From contig NZ_JAUTAH010000001.1 in NCBI RefSeq assembly GCF_030818545.1, positions 2,051,001 to 2,115,000 of the forward strand: DNA of 64,000 nucleotides, read 5' to 3'. The notes beneath the pieces are model-generated. The model saw only the letters and a program-made list of their open reading frames with translations, did not search any database and was not told where the DNA came from. Below, piece after piece: positions 17,888 to 26,583 of this stretch. Within the stretch, counting starts at the first letter, position 1; every line of letters starts with the position of its first letter. Position numbers and translations under genes: made by a program. The stretch comes from Brevundimonas sp. SORGH_AS_0993. Lineage in GTDB: Bacteria; Pseudomonadota; Alphaproteobacteria; Caulobacterales; Caulobacteraceae.

Positions 17888-19828
17888 ATGGCGACGGCTC
17901 AGGAACGAATCGGCACGGTCATTCGACGGCTCGGCGCGCTTTCGCGCCGGCTGGCGTCGAACCGGCGCGGAAACGTGGTGATGATGTTCGCCTTCGCCAT
18001 GCCGATGCTGCTGATGCTGACCCTGGGCGGCATCGACATCAGCCGGATCACCACGGTCAAGGCGCGGATGCAGGATGCGCTGGACGCCGCCACCCTGGCC
18101 GCCGCCCGGTCCTCCTATACCGACGTGGCGGACTTGAAGCGCGTGGCCCTGACCACGCTGAACGCCAACCTGCGCAACGCCGATGTGGAGCCTTTCAAGG
18201 ACTCGGATTTCCAGATCGTCCTGACCGAAGACCAGGTCGTGATCTCGAACCTGCAGGTGCGCGTGAAGACCCTGGTCGCCAATATCGTGCTGCCGCCCTA
18301 TGGCAAGCTGCTGGACGACTTCATTCCGATCAGTGTGCGCTCCGAAGTCAATCGCTCGTCGAAGGACATCGAGGTAGCCATGGTGCTGGACATCACCGGC
18401 TCGATGGGCGGGTCGCGGATCGCCAGTCTGAAGGACGCCGCACGTCAACTGACGACCATCGTCGTCCAGGATCAGCAGCAGCCCTACTATTCCCGCCTGG
18501 CCGTCGTTCCCTATTCGACCGGCGTGAACCTGGGCTCGCTCGCGGCCACGGCGCGCGGCGCGCCGATCCAGTTCACCTCGATCACCCGGGTCGATTGGTC
18601 CACCGGGGACGCCAAGTCCATCACCGACGCGACCCGCGCCAATCCCGGCTACATCACCGCCAGCAACCACGGCTTCAAGAACGGCGACTACGTCTGGATC
18701 AAGGACGTGGTGGGCATGACTCAGCTGAACGGCAAGGCCTATCGGGTGGCCAACGCCTCCTCCAACAGCTTCTCACTGCAAAGCTGGAACGGATCGTCGT
18801 GGCAGAACGTCAACACGTCCAGCTACAGCAACTATAGCCGCAACGGGACGGCGACGGAGTGCCTGCTGTCCGACTGTACGGTGGTCGTGACGGCGCCCAA
18901 CCACGGCCTGGCCGCCACGGACCCGGCGACCGGCGCCCAGTCCAGCATCCGCATCACCGACGTGGGCGGCATGAGCCAGCTGAACACGACATCTTCGACC
19001 TCCTACTGGCCGATCTTCAACGTCACCGCCAACACCTTCTCGTTGAACGTGGTCGGCCCGACGGCGAGCCCCTACACGTCCGGAGGCAGGGTGTGGTGCG
19101 GATACGACGGGTGCCAATGGCGAATCTACGCCAACACCTCGGGCGCGACCAAGGTTTACCCCATCAGCGACTGCGTCAGCGAACGAACCGGCCCCCACGC
19201 CTATGACGACGTATCGCCGAGCACGGCCTTGGTCGGCCGCTACTACGCCAACGCCGGGGGATCCAACGCCAAATGCACGGTGTCGCCGCTGCTGCCCCTG
19301 ACCGACGACCGCAATGCGATCAATCAGTTGATCGGGCCGGCGAACAACAGCAGACAGGGCCTTCAGGCAGACGGCTATACGGCGGCCCAGATCGGATTGG
19401 CCTGGGGCTGGTATGCGGTCTCCCCGTCCTTCAATGCCTTGTGGCGCCAGTTTCCCGCCGCCGAATACAACCCGCGCAAGACCTTGAAAGCCGTCATCCT
19501 GATGACCGACGGCGAGTTCAATGCGCCCTACTGCTCGGGCGTCCTGGCCAGCAACGCCTCGTTCGGCGGATCGGATCGTGCGGCCTGCCCGGCGCCTAAC
19601 GGCGAGCCCTACGGCCAATCCAGAGCCCTTTGCGAGGCCATCAAGAACAAGGACATCATCCTCTACACCGTCGGCTTCCAGGTCTCGGCCAACAGCACCG
19701 CTGGCCGCTTCCTGCGCGACTGCGCCACCAGCCCCTCCAACTTCTTTCTGCCGGCGAGCGGCGCCGACCTCACCGAATCCTTCAAGGCCATCGGCCGCGA
19801 CATCACCCGATTGCGTATCTCGCGCTGA
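17888..19828 (+). CDS. TadG-like pilus/secretion protein with von Willebrand A domain and internal insert
   Basis: A 646-residue protein with the TadE/TadG N-terminal region: a cytoplasmic stretch RRGNVVMMFAFAMP leading into one membrane segment, then ISRITTVKARMQDALDAATLAAA. The von Willebrand A domain has a MIDAS-like DITGSMGGSRI (Asp168) and, much later, LMTDGEFNAPYC. Between these halves lie two related modules (about residues 252-325 and 331-397) with NHGFKNGDYVWI/GMTQLNGKAYRV and NHGL/GGMSQLN cores, resembling the FCCH-like repeats of phage-type surface proteins. TadG proteins of Flp pilus loci usually lack them. No other tad gene lies nearby. Probably an exported, membrane-anchored surface protein; function beyond family is unknown. 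Confidence 0.85.
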   Translation: MATAQERIGTVIRRLGALSRRLASNRRGNVVMMFAFAMPMLLMLTLGGIDISRITTVKARMQDALDAATLAAARSSYTDVADLKRVALTTLNANLRNADVEPFKDSDFQIVLTEDQVVISNLQVRVKTLVANIVLPPYGKLLDDFIPISVRSEVNRSSKDIEVAMVLDITGSMGGSRIASLKDAARQLTTIVVQDQQQPYYSRLAVVPYSTGVNLGSLAATARGAPIQFTSITRVDWSTGDAKSITDATRANPGYITASNHGFKNGDYVWIKDVVGMTQLNGKAYRVANASSNSFSLQSWNGSSWQNVNTSSYSNYSRNGTATECLLSDCTVVVTAPNHGLAATDPATGAQSSIRITDVGGMSQLNTTSSTSYWPIFNVTANTFSLNVVGPTASPYTSGGRVWCGYDGCQWRIYANTSGATKVYPISDCVSERTGPHAYDDVSPSTALVGRYYANAGGSNAKCTVSPLLPLTDDRNAINQLIGPANNSRQGLQADGYTAAQIGLAWGWYAVSPSFNALWRQFPAAEYNPRKTLKAVILMTDGEFNAPYCSGVLASNASFGGSDRAACPAPNGEPYGQSRALCEAIKNKDIILYTVGFQVSANSTAGRFLRDCATSPSNFFLPASGADLTESFKAIGRDITRLRISR

Positions 19829-19845
19829 CCGAAGGCGCAGTCGGC

Positions 19846-20850
19846 TCAGAGCAGCCGGATTTCGCGTAGGCGTTCAGTCAGATAGTCCTCGGCCAGGATG
19901 GTCTTGCCGGCGTAGCGATCGGGATTGTCCGGCGTGATCGTGCTGGGCAGGGTCTCGATCGGGAAGTCAGGATTGAAGTGCAGGAAGAAGGGCGTCGAAT
20001 AGCGGGCGAAGCCGCGCCGTTCGGGCGCCGGATTGACCACCCGGTGCGTGGTCGACGGCAGGACGTGGTTGGTCAGGCGCTGCAGCATGTCGCCGATGTT
20101 GACCACCAGGGCGCCGGGCGGCGGCGCGATGTCCAGCCATTCTCCGTCCCGGTCCAGCAGTTGAAGCCCGGCTTCTTCGGCGCCCAGAAGCAGGGTGATG
20201 ACATTGATGTCCTCGTGCGCCCCGGCCCGCACGCCCGGCGCATCCGCCGGCACCGGCGGATAATGCAGCATGCGCAGCACGCTGTTGCCCAGTTGAACCT
20301 TGTCCTCGAAGAAGCCGTCGCCCAGCTTCAGATAGCGGGCGATGGCGCGCAGCACCCGTGCGCCCAGCCGGTCCAGATCCTCGTACATGCCGTACAGGTG
20401 CGTCCGGAAGCCCGGTATCTCGGTCGGCCAGACGTTGTCGCGCATATATTTGCGGTAGGGATGACCGTCCGGCAGCTCCCGGCCGACGTGCCAGAACTCC
20501 TTCAGATCGACGGTCGCGGCGCCCTTGGCCGCCTCCACGCCGAAGGGCGTCAGGCCCCGCGCGCCACCCGTGCCTGGCTGGTGGTACTGGCGCTTGACCT
20601 CTTCCGGCAAGGCGAAGAAGGTCTTGGCGTCGTCCAGTGCGGCGGCGATCCGCGCCTCGTCCAGACCGTGATCGGCGATCACCGCAAAGCCATAGCGGGC
20701 GAAAGACGCGCCCAGAGCGTCGCTGAAGCCCTGAAAATCGACATCATACAGGCTCATCGATACGGGAACGATGGCGCGGCTGGCAGGGGTTTCGGTCTGG
20801 GTCGCGCTCACGGCGTCGTCCTCGTTTTGATCGGTTGCGGCGGCTCCCAT
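19846..20850 (-). CDS. 2-oxoglutarate/Fe(II) oxygenase, isopenicillin N synthase family
   Basis: A 334-residue double-stranded beta-helix oxygenase. The N-terminal DIOX_N region has GFAVIADHGLDEARI and FFALPEEVKRQYH; the catalytic core has the iron ligands His and Asp in GAHEDINVITLL, the distal His in PSTTHRVVNP, and the co-substrate arginine in RYSTPFFLHF. Family members oxidise or hydroxylate small molecules; the substrate is not predictable. ATG 20850 was preferred to a TTG six codons upstream. It converges on the TadG-like gene with only 17 bases between stops. Confidence 0.9.
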   Translation of the reverse strand: MGAAATDQNEDDAVSATQTETPASRAIVPVSMSLYDVDFQGFSDALGASFARYGFAVIADHGLDEARIAAALDDAKTFFALPEEVKRQYHQPGTGGARGLTPFGVEAAKGAATVDLKEFWHVGRELPDGHPYRKYMRDNVWPTEIPGFRTHLYGMYEDLDRLGARVLRAIARYLKLGDGFFEDKVQLGNSVLRMLHYPPVPADAPGVRAGAHEDINVITLLLGAEEAGLQLLDRDGEWLDIAPPPGALVVNIGDMLQRLTNHVLPSTTHRVVNPAPERRGFARYSTPFFLHFNPDFPIETLPSTITPDNPDRYAGKTILAEDYLTERLREIRLL

Positions 20851-20967
20851 ACGCCCTTTCCCGCCCAATGTCAGGACACGGCCTTGTTCAGCAACGGTAC
20901 AGCTTGGAACCTAGACAGTAGGGCTGCGTTTTCCGCGCCAGACTGAAAAACCAAGAAGGATACCATC

Positions 20968-21642
20968 ATGCGCGCCAAGATCTTCGTCGCCGGCGTCTCC
21001 ATCGCCGCCCTGCTGGGCGCCGCCGCCTGCACCACGACCGACCCGTATCGCTCCGCCCCCCAGCGCAACAACACCGGCACGGGCGCCATCGCCGGCGCCC
21101 TGGGCGGCGCCCTGCTGGGCTATCTGACCAACACGTCCAACGGCGAACAGGGGCGCAAGAACGCCCTGATCGGCGCCGGCATCGGCGCTCTGGGCGGCGC
21201 CTCCGTCGGCCGTTACATGGACAACCAGCAGCGCGCGCTGGAATCCCAGCTGTCGGGCAGCGGCGTCGGCGTGGCGCGCCAGGGCGACAGTCTGATCCTG
21301 CGCATGCCCTCCGACGTTACCTTCGCCACCAACCAGTCCTCGGTCGATCCACGCTTCATGCCTGTGCTCGACGATGTGGCCCAGGTGCTGCAGCAGTACG
21401 ATCAATCCACCATCGACGTGATCGGCCACACGGACTCCTCGGGCGGCGACGCGATCAACCAGCCGCTGTCGGAGCGCCGGGCCAGCAGCGTGGCGTCGGA
21501 ACTGGTGCGTCGCGGCGTCCTGGCCCAGCGGATCTATGTCGCCGGAGAAAGCGCGCGCAACCCGATCGCCTCCAACGCCACGCCGGAAGGCAAGGCTCAG
21601 AACCGGCGCGTGGAAATCCTGATCCGGCCGTTCACCGGCTGA
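20968..21642 (+). CDS. OmpA family lipoprotein (YiaD-like)
   Basis: A 224-residue outer-membrane lipoprotein. The signal peptide ends in the lipobox GAAAC with the acylated cysteine at 21. A glycine-zipper region follows (GAIAGALGGALLGYL and ALIGAGIGALGG), then a C-terminal OmpA peptidoglycan-binding domain with DVIGHTDSSGG, LSERRASSVASELV and NRRVEILI. This layout matches YiaD-type proteins that tether the outer membrane to the wall. It is a single-gene unit with a clear terminator 26 bases after the stop. Confidence 0.94.
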   Translation: MRAKIFVAGVSIAALLGAAACTTTDPYRSAPQRNNTGTGAIAGALGGALLGYLTNTSNGEQGRKNALIGAGIGALGGASVGRYMDNQQRALESQLSGSGVGVARQGDSLILRMPSDVTFATNQSSVDPRFMPVLDDVAQVLQQYDQSTIDVIGHTDSSGGDAINQPLSERRASSVASELVRRGVLAQRIYVAGESARNPIASNATPEGKAQNRRVEILIRPFTG

Positions 21643-21667
21643 CGATCGGCAAGGGCTTCCAGGGTGG

Positions 21668-21694
21668 AAGGGCGGCGCTCGGCGTCGCCCTTTT
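21668..21694 (+). terminator. Rho-independent terminator of the OmpA lipoprotein gene
   Basis: AAGGGCG at 21668-21674 pairs with CGCCC at 21686-21690 followed by TTTT. It lies 26 bases after the stop codon. Confidence 0.75.
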
Positions 21695-21785
21695 CCATGC
21701 CTACAGCGATCGTCGTCACACCGTTCCGTGAGTTGCGTTCGGCTCGCCCTCGTGATTCCGATAGGTCGGACAGAACGCTCAGGTC

Positions 21786-21956
21786 ATGACGTCAGAACAC
21801 CGCGAAATCACCGAGGGCTTGAAACTGGCAGGCATAGCCATCGGTTTCGCCATCGTGACAGCCATGCTGATGATCGGAATCGGCGAGGCTCTGCTGCGTC
21901 ATCCGCCGGCCTTGGTCTCTGACGGCTCTTCGCAGACCTCGCCTCAGTCGAACTGA
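21786..21956 (+). CDS. Small single-pass membrane protein, hypothetical
   Basis: A 56-residue open frame beginning MTSEHREITEG, with one strongly hydrophobic segment (LAGIAIGFAIVTAMLMIGIG) and a polar Ser/Gln-rich tail. AGG lies just before the ATG at 21786. It fills the space between two terminator hairpins and has no recognisable relative. The charge pattern and single membrane helix favour a real small protein, but length alone cannot prove it. Confidence 0.5.
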   Translation: MTSEHREITEGLKLAGIAIGFAIVTAMLMIGIGEALLRHPPALVSDGSSQTSPQSN

Positions 21957-21971
21957 CATCGGCCGATCATA

Positions 21972-22006
21972 GAAAAACCGCCGCTTCCGGACCGGAAGCG
22001 GCGGTT
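21972..22006 (-). terminator. Rho-independent terminator of the OmpA porin-like gene
   Basis: A 15-base stem: AACCGCCGCTTCCGG (21976-21990) against CCGGAAGCGGCGGTT (21992-22006). Read on the minus strand the stem is followed by a run of five T (the A run at 21973-21977), about 75 bases past the stop at 22080. It may also stop readthrough from the plus strand. Confidence 0.82.
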
Positions 22007-22079
22007 GATCTTATCGACCTTCTTGGTCCCGTTTGGATGTCCGGCCCGGAAGGGCTCCGGGCCGGATGTCGTTGGGGTC

Positions 22080-23246
22080 TTAGAAGTTGATGTCGACGGT
22101 CGCGCGACGGTTGAGCGGTTCGCGCACGCCGTCGGCGGTCGGCTTGGCCAGGTTGGTCTCGCCCTTGCCGTCCAGGGCGATGACGCCGCCGTTGACGCCT
22201 TGGGCGACCAGGGCGTCGGCCACGGTGCGGGCGCGACGGTTGGACAGGCCCAGGTTATAGGCGGCCGAACCCGAGGTGTCGGTGTAGCCGACGATCAGCA
22301 CGCGGGTTGGGCTGCCCGACTTGGCGTAGTTGGCGGCCTGGGTCACGACCGAGCGGGCTTCCGCCGTCAGGTCCGAACGATCCCAGTCGAAATAGACCAC
22401 GAACTGACGCGCGGCCGGCTTCTGCACCACCGGCGGCGGCGGGGGAGGCGGCGGCGGGGGCGGCGGAGGCGGCGGGGGAGGCGGCGGGGGCGGAGGCGGC
22501 GGGGCCTCTTCGGCGCCGAAGCTGTAGCGCAGACCCAGGGTCACGGTGTGCGACTGATCGTAGTCGCCGTCCCAGGTGCCGAAGCTGGTCGCGCCGGCGC
22601 CCGTGCCGACCGTGCTCGAATCCCACGAGGCGTCGCCCGTCAGATAGCGATAGGTCAGGTCGATGTTGGCGCGGTCGCCGATCGCCCAGGCCAGACCGGC
22701 GATCGCCTGAGCGGCGAACTTGGTCGAGGTGTCGTCCGCAGCGAAGCTGGCGCCGCGGTTGGCGCGGAGCGCGCCGACCGTATCGACCTTCACGCGGTTC
22801 ACGCCGGCGCCCAGGCCGACGAACGGACGCACGCCCCAGGCTTCGTAACCGAAGTCATAGATGACGTTCGCCATCAGGGTGGCCGATTCGATGTCGCCTT
22901 CGGGCGAGAAGCAGCCGCCGGTGGCCGGCGTCAGGTTGCACAGGCCCTGCGTGCCCGAAACGGCGCGCACGGTGCCGATGTCGCCCGAGCGATAGCCGCC
23001 TTCCAGTTCGACGCGCCAGTTCGGGTTGAAGCGATAGCCCAGGCGCGCAAACGCGGCCCAACCGTCGTTCACTTCCCAGTTCCAGTTGGCGCCCGTCGTC
23101 GACGACTCGGCGTTGATCTTGTCGATCCACTGATAACCGGCGTCGACCGCGCCGTACCAGCCGTTCGGTTCCGCCGACGCCGCACCAGCGGACAGGGCCA
23201 GGGCGGCCGCTGCGCTGGAGGCCAGCACGATACTCTTCATACGCAT
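22080..23246 (-). CDS. OmpA family outer membrane protein with long polyproline hinge
   Basis: A 388-residue outer-membrane protein. A signal peptide (about 25 residues, ending AGAASA) precedes an eight-stranded OmpA-type barrel: GWYGAVDAGYQWI, GWAAFARLGYRF, RPFVGLGAGVN, IDLTYRYLTGD and VTLGLRYSFG. A run of 24 consecutive prolines then links to a C-terminal OmpA peptidoglycan-binding domain (YFDWDRSDLT, IVGYTDTSG, LSNRRARTVADAL, NRRATVDINF). The barrel ends and the domain begins immediately either side of the prolines, so they act as the periplasmic hinge. ATG 23246 is used; a second ATG lies two codons inside. Confidence 0.94.
   Translation of the reverse strand: MRMKSIVLASSAAAALALSAGAASAEPNGWYGAVDAGYQWIDKINAESSTTGANWNWEVNDGWAAFARLGYRFNPNWRVELEGGYRSGDIGTVRAVSGTQGLCNLTPATGGCFSPEGDIESATLMANVIYDFGYEAWGVRPFVGLGAGVNRVKVDTVGALRANRGASFAADDTSTKFAAQAIAGLAWAIGDRANIDLTYRYLTGDASWDSSTVGTGAGATSFGTWDGDYDQSHTVTLGLRYSFGAEEAPPPPPPPPPPPPPPPPPPPPPPPPVVQKPAARQFVVYFDWDRSDLTAEARSVVTQAANYAKSGSPTRVLIVGYTDTSGSAAYNLGLSNRRARTVADALVAQGVNGGVIALDGKGETNLAKPTADGVREPLNRRATVDINF
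22431..22502 (-). repeat. 72-base polyproline codon tract in the OmpA gene
   Basis: Twenty-four proline codons in a row (CCG, CCC and CCT mixed). Such tracts can change length by slippage or recombination and normally need elongation factor P for translation. Confidence 0.95.
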
Positions 23247-23488
23247 AGGGGTTAGCCCTCCGCCTGTTGATGTAGGGCGGATTCCACCGCCTGTTTCGGC
23301 TCTTATCAGCGTTGCCTTGGAAGGTCGAGGCGGAAACGCGGCGCAAAAGGGCGCGAAAACATGTACCGTGGCCTTGATGATACAGGTAAATTTGCACGCA
23401 TCGGCGGCTAGGTCCCGGCTTTAACCCTGTTCAGGCCGCAATCTCAGGCCGTCGCCGCGCAACCGACTAGGCGACGGTTGGAACGGGC

Positions 23489-23944
23489 CTAGGGCGCCAC
23501 CATCTGCATGCCCAGCCATTCGGCGATCAGGGCCGGCTTGTCTCCCCCTTCGATCTCGACCGTCAGTTCGTGCTTCAACAGCCAACGGCCGGCGCCCTTG
23601 TCTTCGGCCGACAACAGCTTGAACCGGCCGCGGACGCGGGCTCCGGCGGGAACCGGCGCCAGGAAACGCAACCTGTCGAAGCCGTAGTTCACCCCCATCG
23701 TGACCCCGTCCAGCGGCGCCACGGCGTCGTAGCTCATGGCCGAGGCCAGGCTGAGGGTCAGAAAACCGTGAGCGATCGTGCCGCCGAAGGGCGTGGCCCT
23801 GGCGGCCTCGGGATCGACGTGGATGAACTGGTGATCTTCGGTGCAGTCGGCGAAGGCGTCGATGCGGGCCTGCGTCACCTCGATCCATCGGGAGACGCCG
23901 ACCTCCTGGCCGATCAATCCCTGCAGCGCGCTGACGGCGGTCAT
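23489..23944 (-). CDS. MaoC family hot-dog dehydratase
   Basis: A 151-residue single hot-dog domain of the MaoC/R-specific enoyl-CoA hydratase type. The catalytic motif is visible as DHQFIHVDPEAA and GGTIAHGFLTLSL, supplying the Asp and His of the hydratase site, and the C terminus ends VEIEGGDKPALIAEWLG as in NodN-like members. It probably hydrates or dehydrates short acyl-CoA or acyl-ACP substrates. It lies 60 bases beyond the start of the PLP ammonia-lyase on the same strand; no functional link is obvious. Confidence 0.92.
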   Translation of the reverse strand: MTAVSALQGLIGQEVGVSRWIEVTQARIDAFADCTEDHQFIHVDPEAARATPFGGTIAHGFLTLSLASAMSYDAVAPLDGVTMGVNYGFDRLRFLAPVPAGARVRGRFKLLSAEDKGAGRWLLKHELTVEIEGGDKPALIAEWLGMQMVAP

Positions 23945-24004
23945 CCTGTCCTCCCGGTTTTGTTTGAAGGCGAGCTTGTCCGAGCCGCGGCGACCTGAAA
24001 AGCC

Positions 24005-24985
24005 CTATCCCTTGAAACGCCCCTCGATAATCTCGGCGTAGAGCGTGGGATCGACATTGCCGCCGGACAGAACGATTCCCGTCGTCCGGTCGCGCGCCTC
24101 GACCTTGCCGGCCAGGAGCGCGGCCAGGGACACGGCGCCGCCCGGCTCCACCACCAGTTTCAGATGTCGAAAGGCGAAACGCATCGCCTCGGCCACCTCG
24201 GCGTCCGACACGGTCAGGGCGCAGGCCAGCCGCCGGTTGATCGGCCAGGTCAGTTCCCCGGGCATGGGGGCCATCAGGGCGTCGCAGATCGAGGGCGACC
24301 CTTGCGGATGACCGACCCGTTCGCCGGCCGCCAGAGACCGCGCCGTGTCGTCGAACCCCTCGGGCTCCACCACCATGACCCTTGTTTCGGGCGAACGTTC
24401 AGCCAGAACCAGATTTATTCCGGCGATCAGCCCTCCGCCCGAGGCGCCGCACAAAAGCTGATCGAGCGGCGCATCGGCCTGGTCCAGCATCTCCAGCGCC
24501 GTGGTCCCCTGCCCTTCGATGACGAAGGGGTCGTCGAACGGCGGCACGAGAACCGCGCCGCGTTCGGCGGCGATGGCGGCGCCGATGGCCTCCCGGCTCT
24601 CGGTCCAGCGGTCGTAGGTCCGCACCTCTCCGCCGAAGCCGAACACCCCCTCTACCTTCACCCGGGGCGAGTCCGACGGCATGACGATGATCGCGGGCGT
24701 CCCGGCCAGGGCGGCGGCCGCGGCCACCCCTTGCGCGTGATTGCCGGACGAAAAGGCGACCACGCCGCGACGCCGCTCGTCATCGTCCAGTCGACAGACT
24801 CGGTTATAGGCGCCGCGAAACTTGAAGGCCCCGGCGCGCTGCAGGCTTTCCGCCTTCATCAGCACCCGACCGCCCACGACGGCGTTCAGGGCGGGACTTT
24901 CCAACAGCGGCGTGCGCACGGCGACGCCTTCGATGCGGCGGGCGGCGTCCAGGACGCCTTCGTAGCTGGGCAGGGGGTTCGTCAT
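24005..24985 (-). CDS. PLP-dependent serine/threonine dehydratase family enzyme
   Basis: A 326-residue fold-type II PLP enzyme. Lys55 in AGAFKFRGAYNR forms the Schiff base, SSGNHAQGVA binds the substrate carboxylate, and CGASGGGLIAG is the phosphate-binding glycine loop. There is no C-terminal ACT domain, so it is a catabolic-type threonine/serine dehydratase, serine racemase or 3-hydroxyaspartate ammonia-lyase rather than biosynthetic IlvA; the sequence does not decide between these. It diverges from glpK over a 66-base gap. Confidence 0.88.
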   Translation of the reverse strand: MTNPLPSYEGVLDAARRIEGVAVRTPLLESPALNAVVGGRVLMKAESLQRAGAFKFRGAYNRVCRLDDDERRRGVVAFSSGNHAQGVAAAAALAGTPAIIVMPSDSPRVKVEGVFGFGGEVRTYDRWTESREAIGAAIAAERGAVLVPPFDDPFVIEGQGTTALEMLDQADAPLDQLLCGASGGGLIAGINLVLAERSPETRVMVVEPEGFDDTARSLAAGERVGHPQGSPSICDALMAPMPGELTWPINRRLACALTVSDAEVAEAMRFAFRHLKLVVEPGGAVSLAALLAGKVEARDRTTGIVLSGGNVDPTLYAEIIEGRFKG

Positions 24986-25051
24986 ATGCTCCCTTTAGCC
25001 TGAACCGCACACGACGCCCAAGACGTCGAACGCCGACCGGGAGCGAACCGC

Positions 25052-26563
25052 ATGAGCCTGATCCTCGCCATCGACCAGGGCACCACCTCCACACGCGCCA
25101 TCGCCTTCGAGGTGCGCGATAAGACATTGAGCCCCGTCGCGGTCAGTCAGATCGAACTGGGCCAGCACTTCCCCCGCTCGGGCTGGGTCGAACATGACGC
25201 CGCCGAAATCTGGACCGCGACCCTCCAGACCTGCCGCGAGGTGGTGCGCAAGGCCGGCGGGGTCGCCCGCTTCGCCGCCGTCGGCCTGACCAACCAGCGC
25301 GAGACCGCCGTTCTGTGGGACGCCGTGACGGGCGAGCCTCTTCACCGCGCCATCGTCTGGCAGGACCGACGCACGGCCGACCTGACCACGCGGCTGATCG
25401 CCGAGGGGCGTGAGCCGGCGGTCCAGGCGGCCACCGGCCTGATCCTGGACCCCTATTTCTCGGCCACAAAGTTCGCCTGGCTGCTGGACGCCGTGCCGGG
25501 CGCGCGAGAGAGGGCGGTGCGGGGCGAGGTCCGGCTGGGCACCATCGACAGCTGGCTGATCTGGAAGCTGACCGGCGGCGAAAGCCACGTCACCGACGCC
25601 TCCAACGCCTCGCGCACCGCCTTGATGGACCTGAGAACGGTCGAATGGCGCGACGACCTGTGCGCCCTGTTCGACGTGCCGCGCGCCGCCCTGCCCGGGA
25701 TCCGCCCCTGCGCCGGGGTCATGGGCAACACCGATCCCGCCCTGTTCGGGCGCGCCCTGCCCATCGCCGGATCGGCGGGCGACCAGCAGGCGGCCCTGAT
25801 CGGTCACGGCGCCCTGAACCCCGGCGACGCCAAGATCACCTATGGCACCGGCGCCTTTCTGATGGCCAATGTCGGGGCCGCCCCCGTCGCCTCGACCCGG
25901 CGTCTGTTGGGCGCCCTGGCCTATCAGGCGGAAAGACGGACGGCCTACGCCCTGGAGGGATCGATCTTCTCGGCCGGATCGGCCATTCAGTGGCTGCGCG
26001 ACGGGGCGAAGATGATCTCGGAATCGCGCCAGTCGGAGGCGATGGCCCAGGGCTTGACGGACAACGGCGGCGTCTATCTGGTGCCGGGCTTCACCGGCCT
26101 GGGCGCGCCGTGGTGGGAGCCCGAAGCGCGCGGGACGGTCGTGGGCCTGACCCGGGATTCCGGCCCGGCCCATTTCGTCCGTGCGGCGTTGGAGGCCCTG
26201 GCCTATCAGACGCGCGACCTGCTGGACGCTTTAGCCGCCGACGGCGCCCCGCCGCTGAAGACGTTGAAGGTGGACGGCGGCGTCACCGCCAACAGCTTCG
26301 CCATGCAGTTCGTCGCCGACATCTGCGAGGTGGAGGTGGAGCGTCCGGCGTTTCAGGAGATGACGGCCCTGGGCGCGGCGCGCCTGGCGGCCCTGGGCGC
26401 GGGTCTGCTGGCCGATCTTGAGGCGCGCCCGACCGAGGCTCCGGCCTGCTGGAAGCCGCGCATGGCGGCCGCGGAACGAGAACGACTGCTTTCCGGCTGG
26501 CGTCGGGCGGTGAAGGCCGCCATCATCGCCGCGCCGGACCGGGCGCAAGAGCCGGGCGGCTGA
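25052..26563 (+). CDS. glpK: Glycerol kinase
   Basis: A 503-residue FGGY kinase phosphorylating glycerol to glycerol 3-phosphate. Signatures are LAIDQGTTSTRAI, VGLTNQRETAVLWD, IVWQDRRTAD, the substrate site SNASRTALMDL, KITYGTGAFLMANVG and KVDGGVTANSFAMQFVADI. Length matches the family. No glpF, glpD or glpR is adjacent, so uptake and oxidation genes lie elsewhere. The phosphotransferase gene begins 20 bases after its stop. Confidence 0.96.
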   Translation: MSLILAIDQGTTSTRAIAFEVRDKTLSPVAVSQIELGQHFPRSGWVEHDAAEIWTATLQTCREVVRKAGGVARFAAVGLTNQRETAVLWDAVTGEPLHRAIVWQDRRTADLTTRLIAEGREPAVQAATGLILDPYFSATKFAWLLDAVPGARERAVRGEVRLGTIDSWLIWKLTGGESHVTDASNASRTALMDLRTVEWRDDLCALFDVPRAALPGIRPCAGVMGNTDPALFGRALPIAGSAGDQQAALIGHGALNPGDAKITYGTGAFLMANVGAAPVASTRRLLGALAYQAERRTAYALEGSIFSAGSAIQWLRDGAKMISESRQSEAMAQGLTDNGGVYLVPGFTGLGAPWWEPEARGTVVGLTRDSGPAHFVRAALEALAYQTRDLLDALAADGAPPLKTLKVDGGVTANSFAMQFVADICEVEVERPAFQEMTALGAARLAALGAGLLADLEARPTEAPACWKPRMAAAERERLLSGWRRAVKAAIIAAPDRAQEPGG

Positions 26564-26583
26564 AGGAAACGACGGGACCGCCC

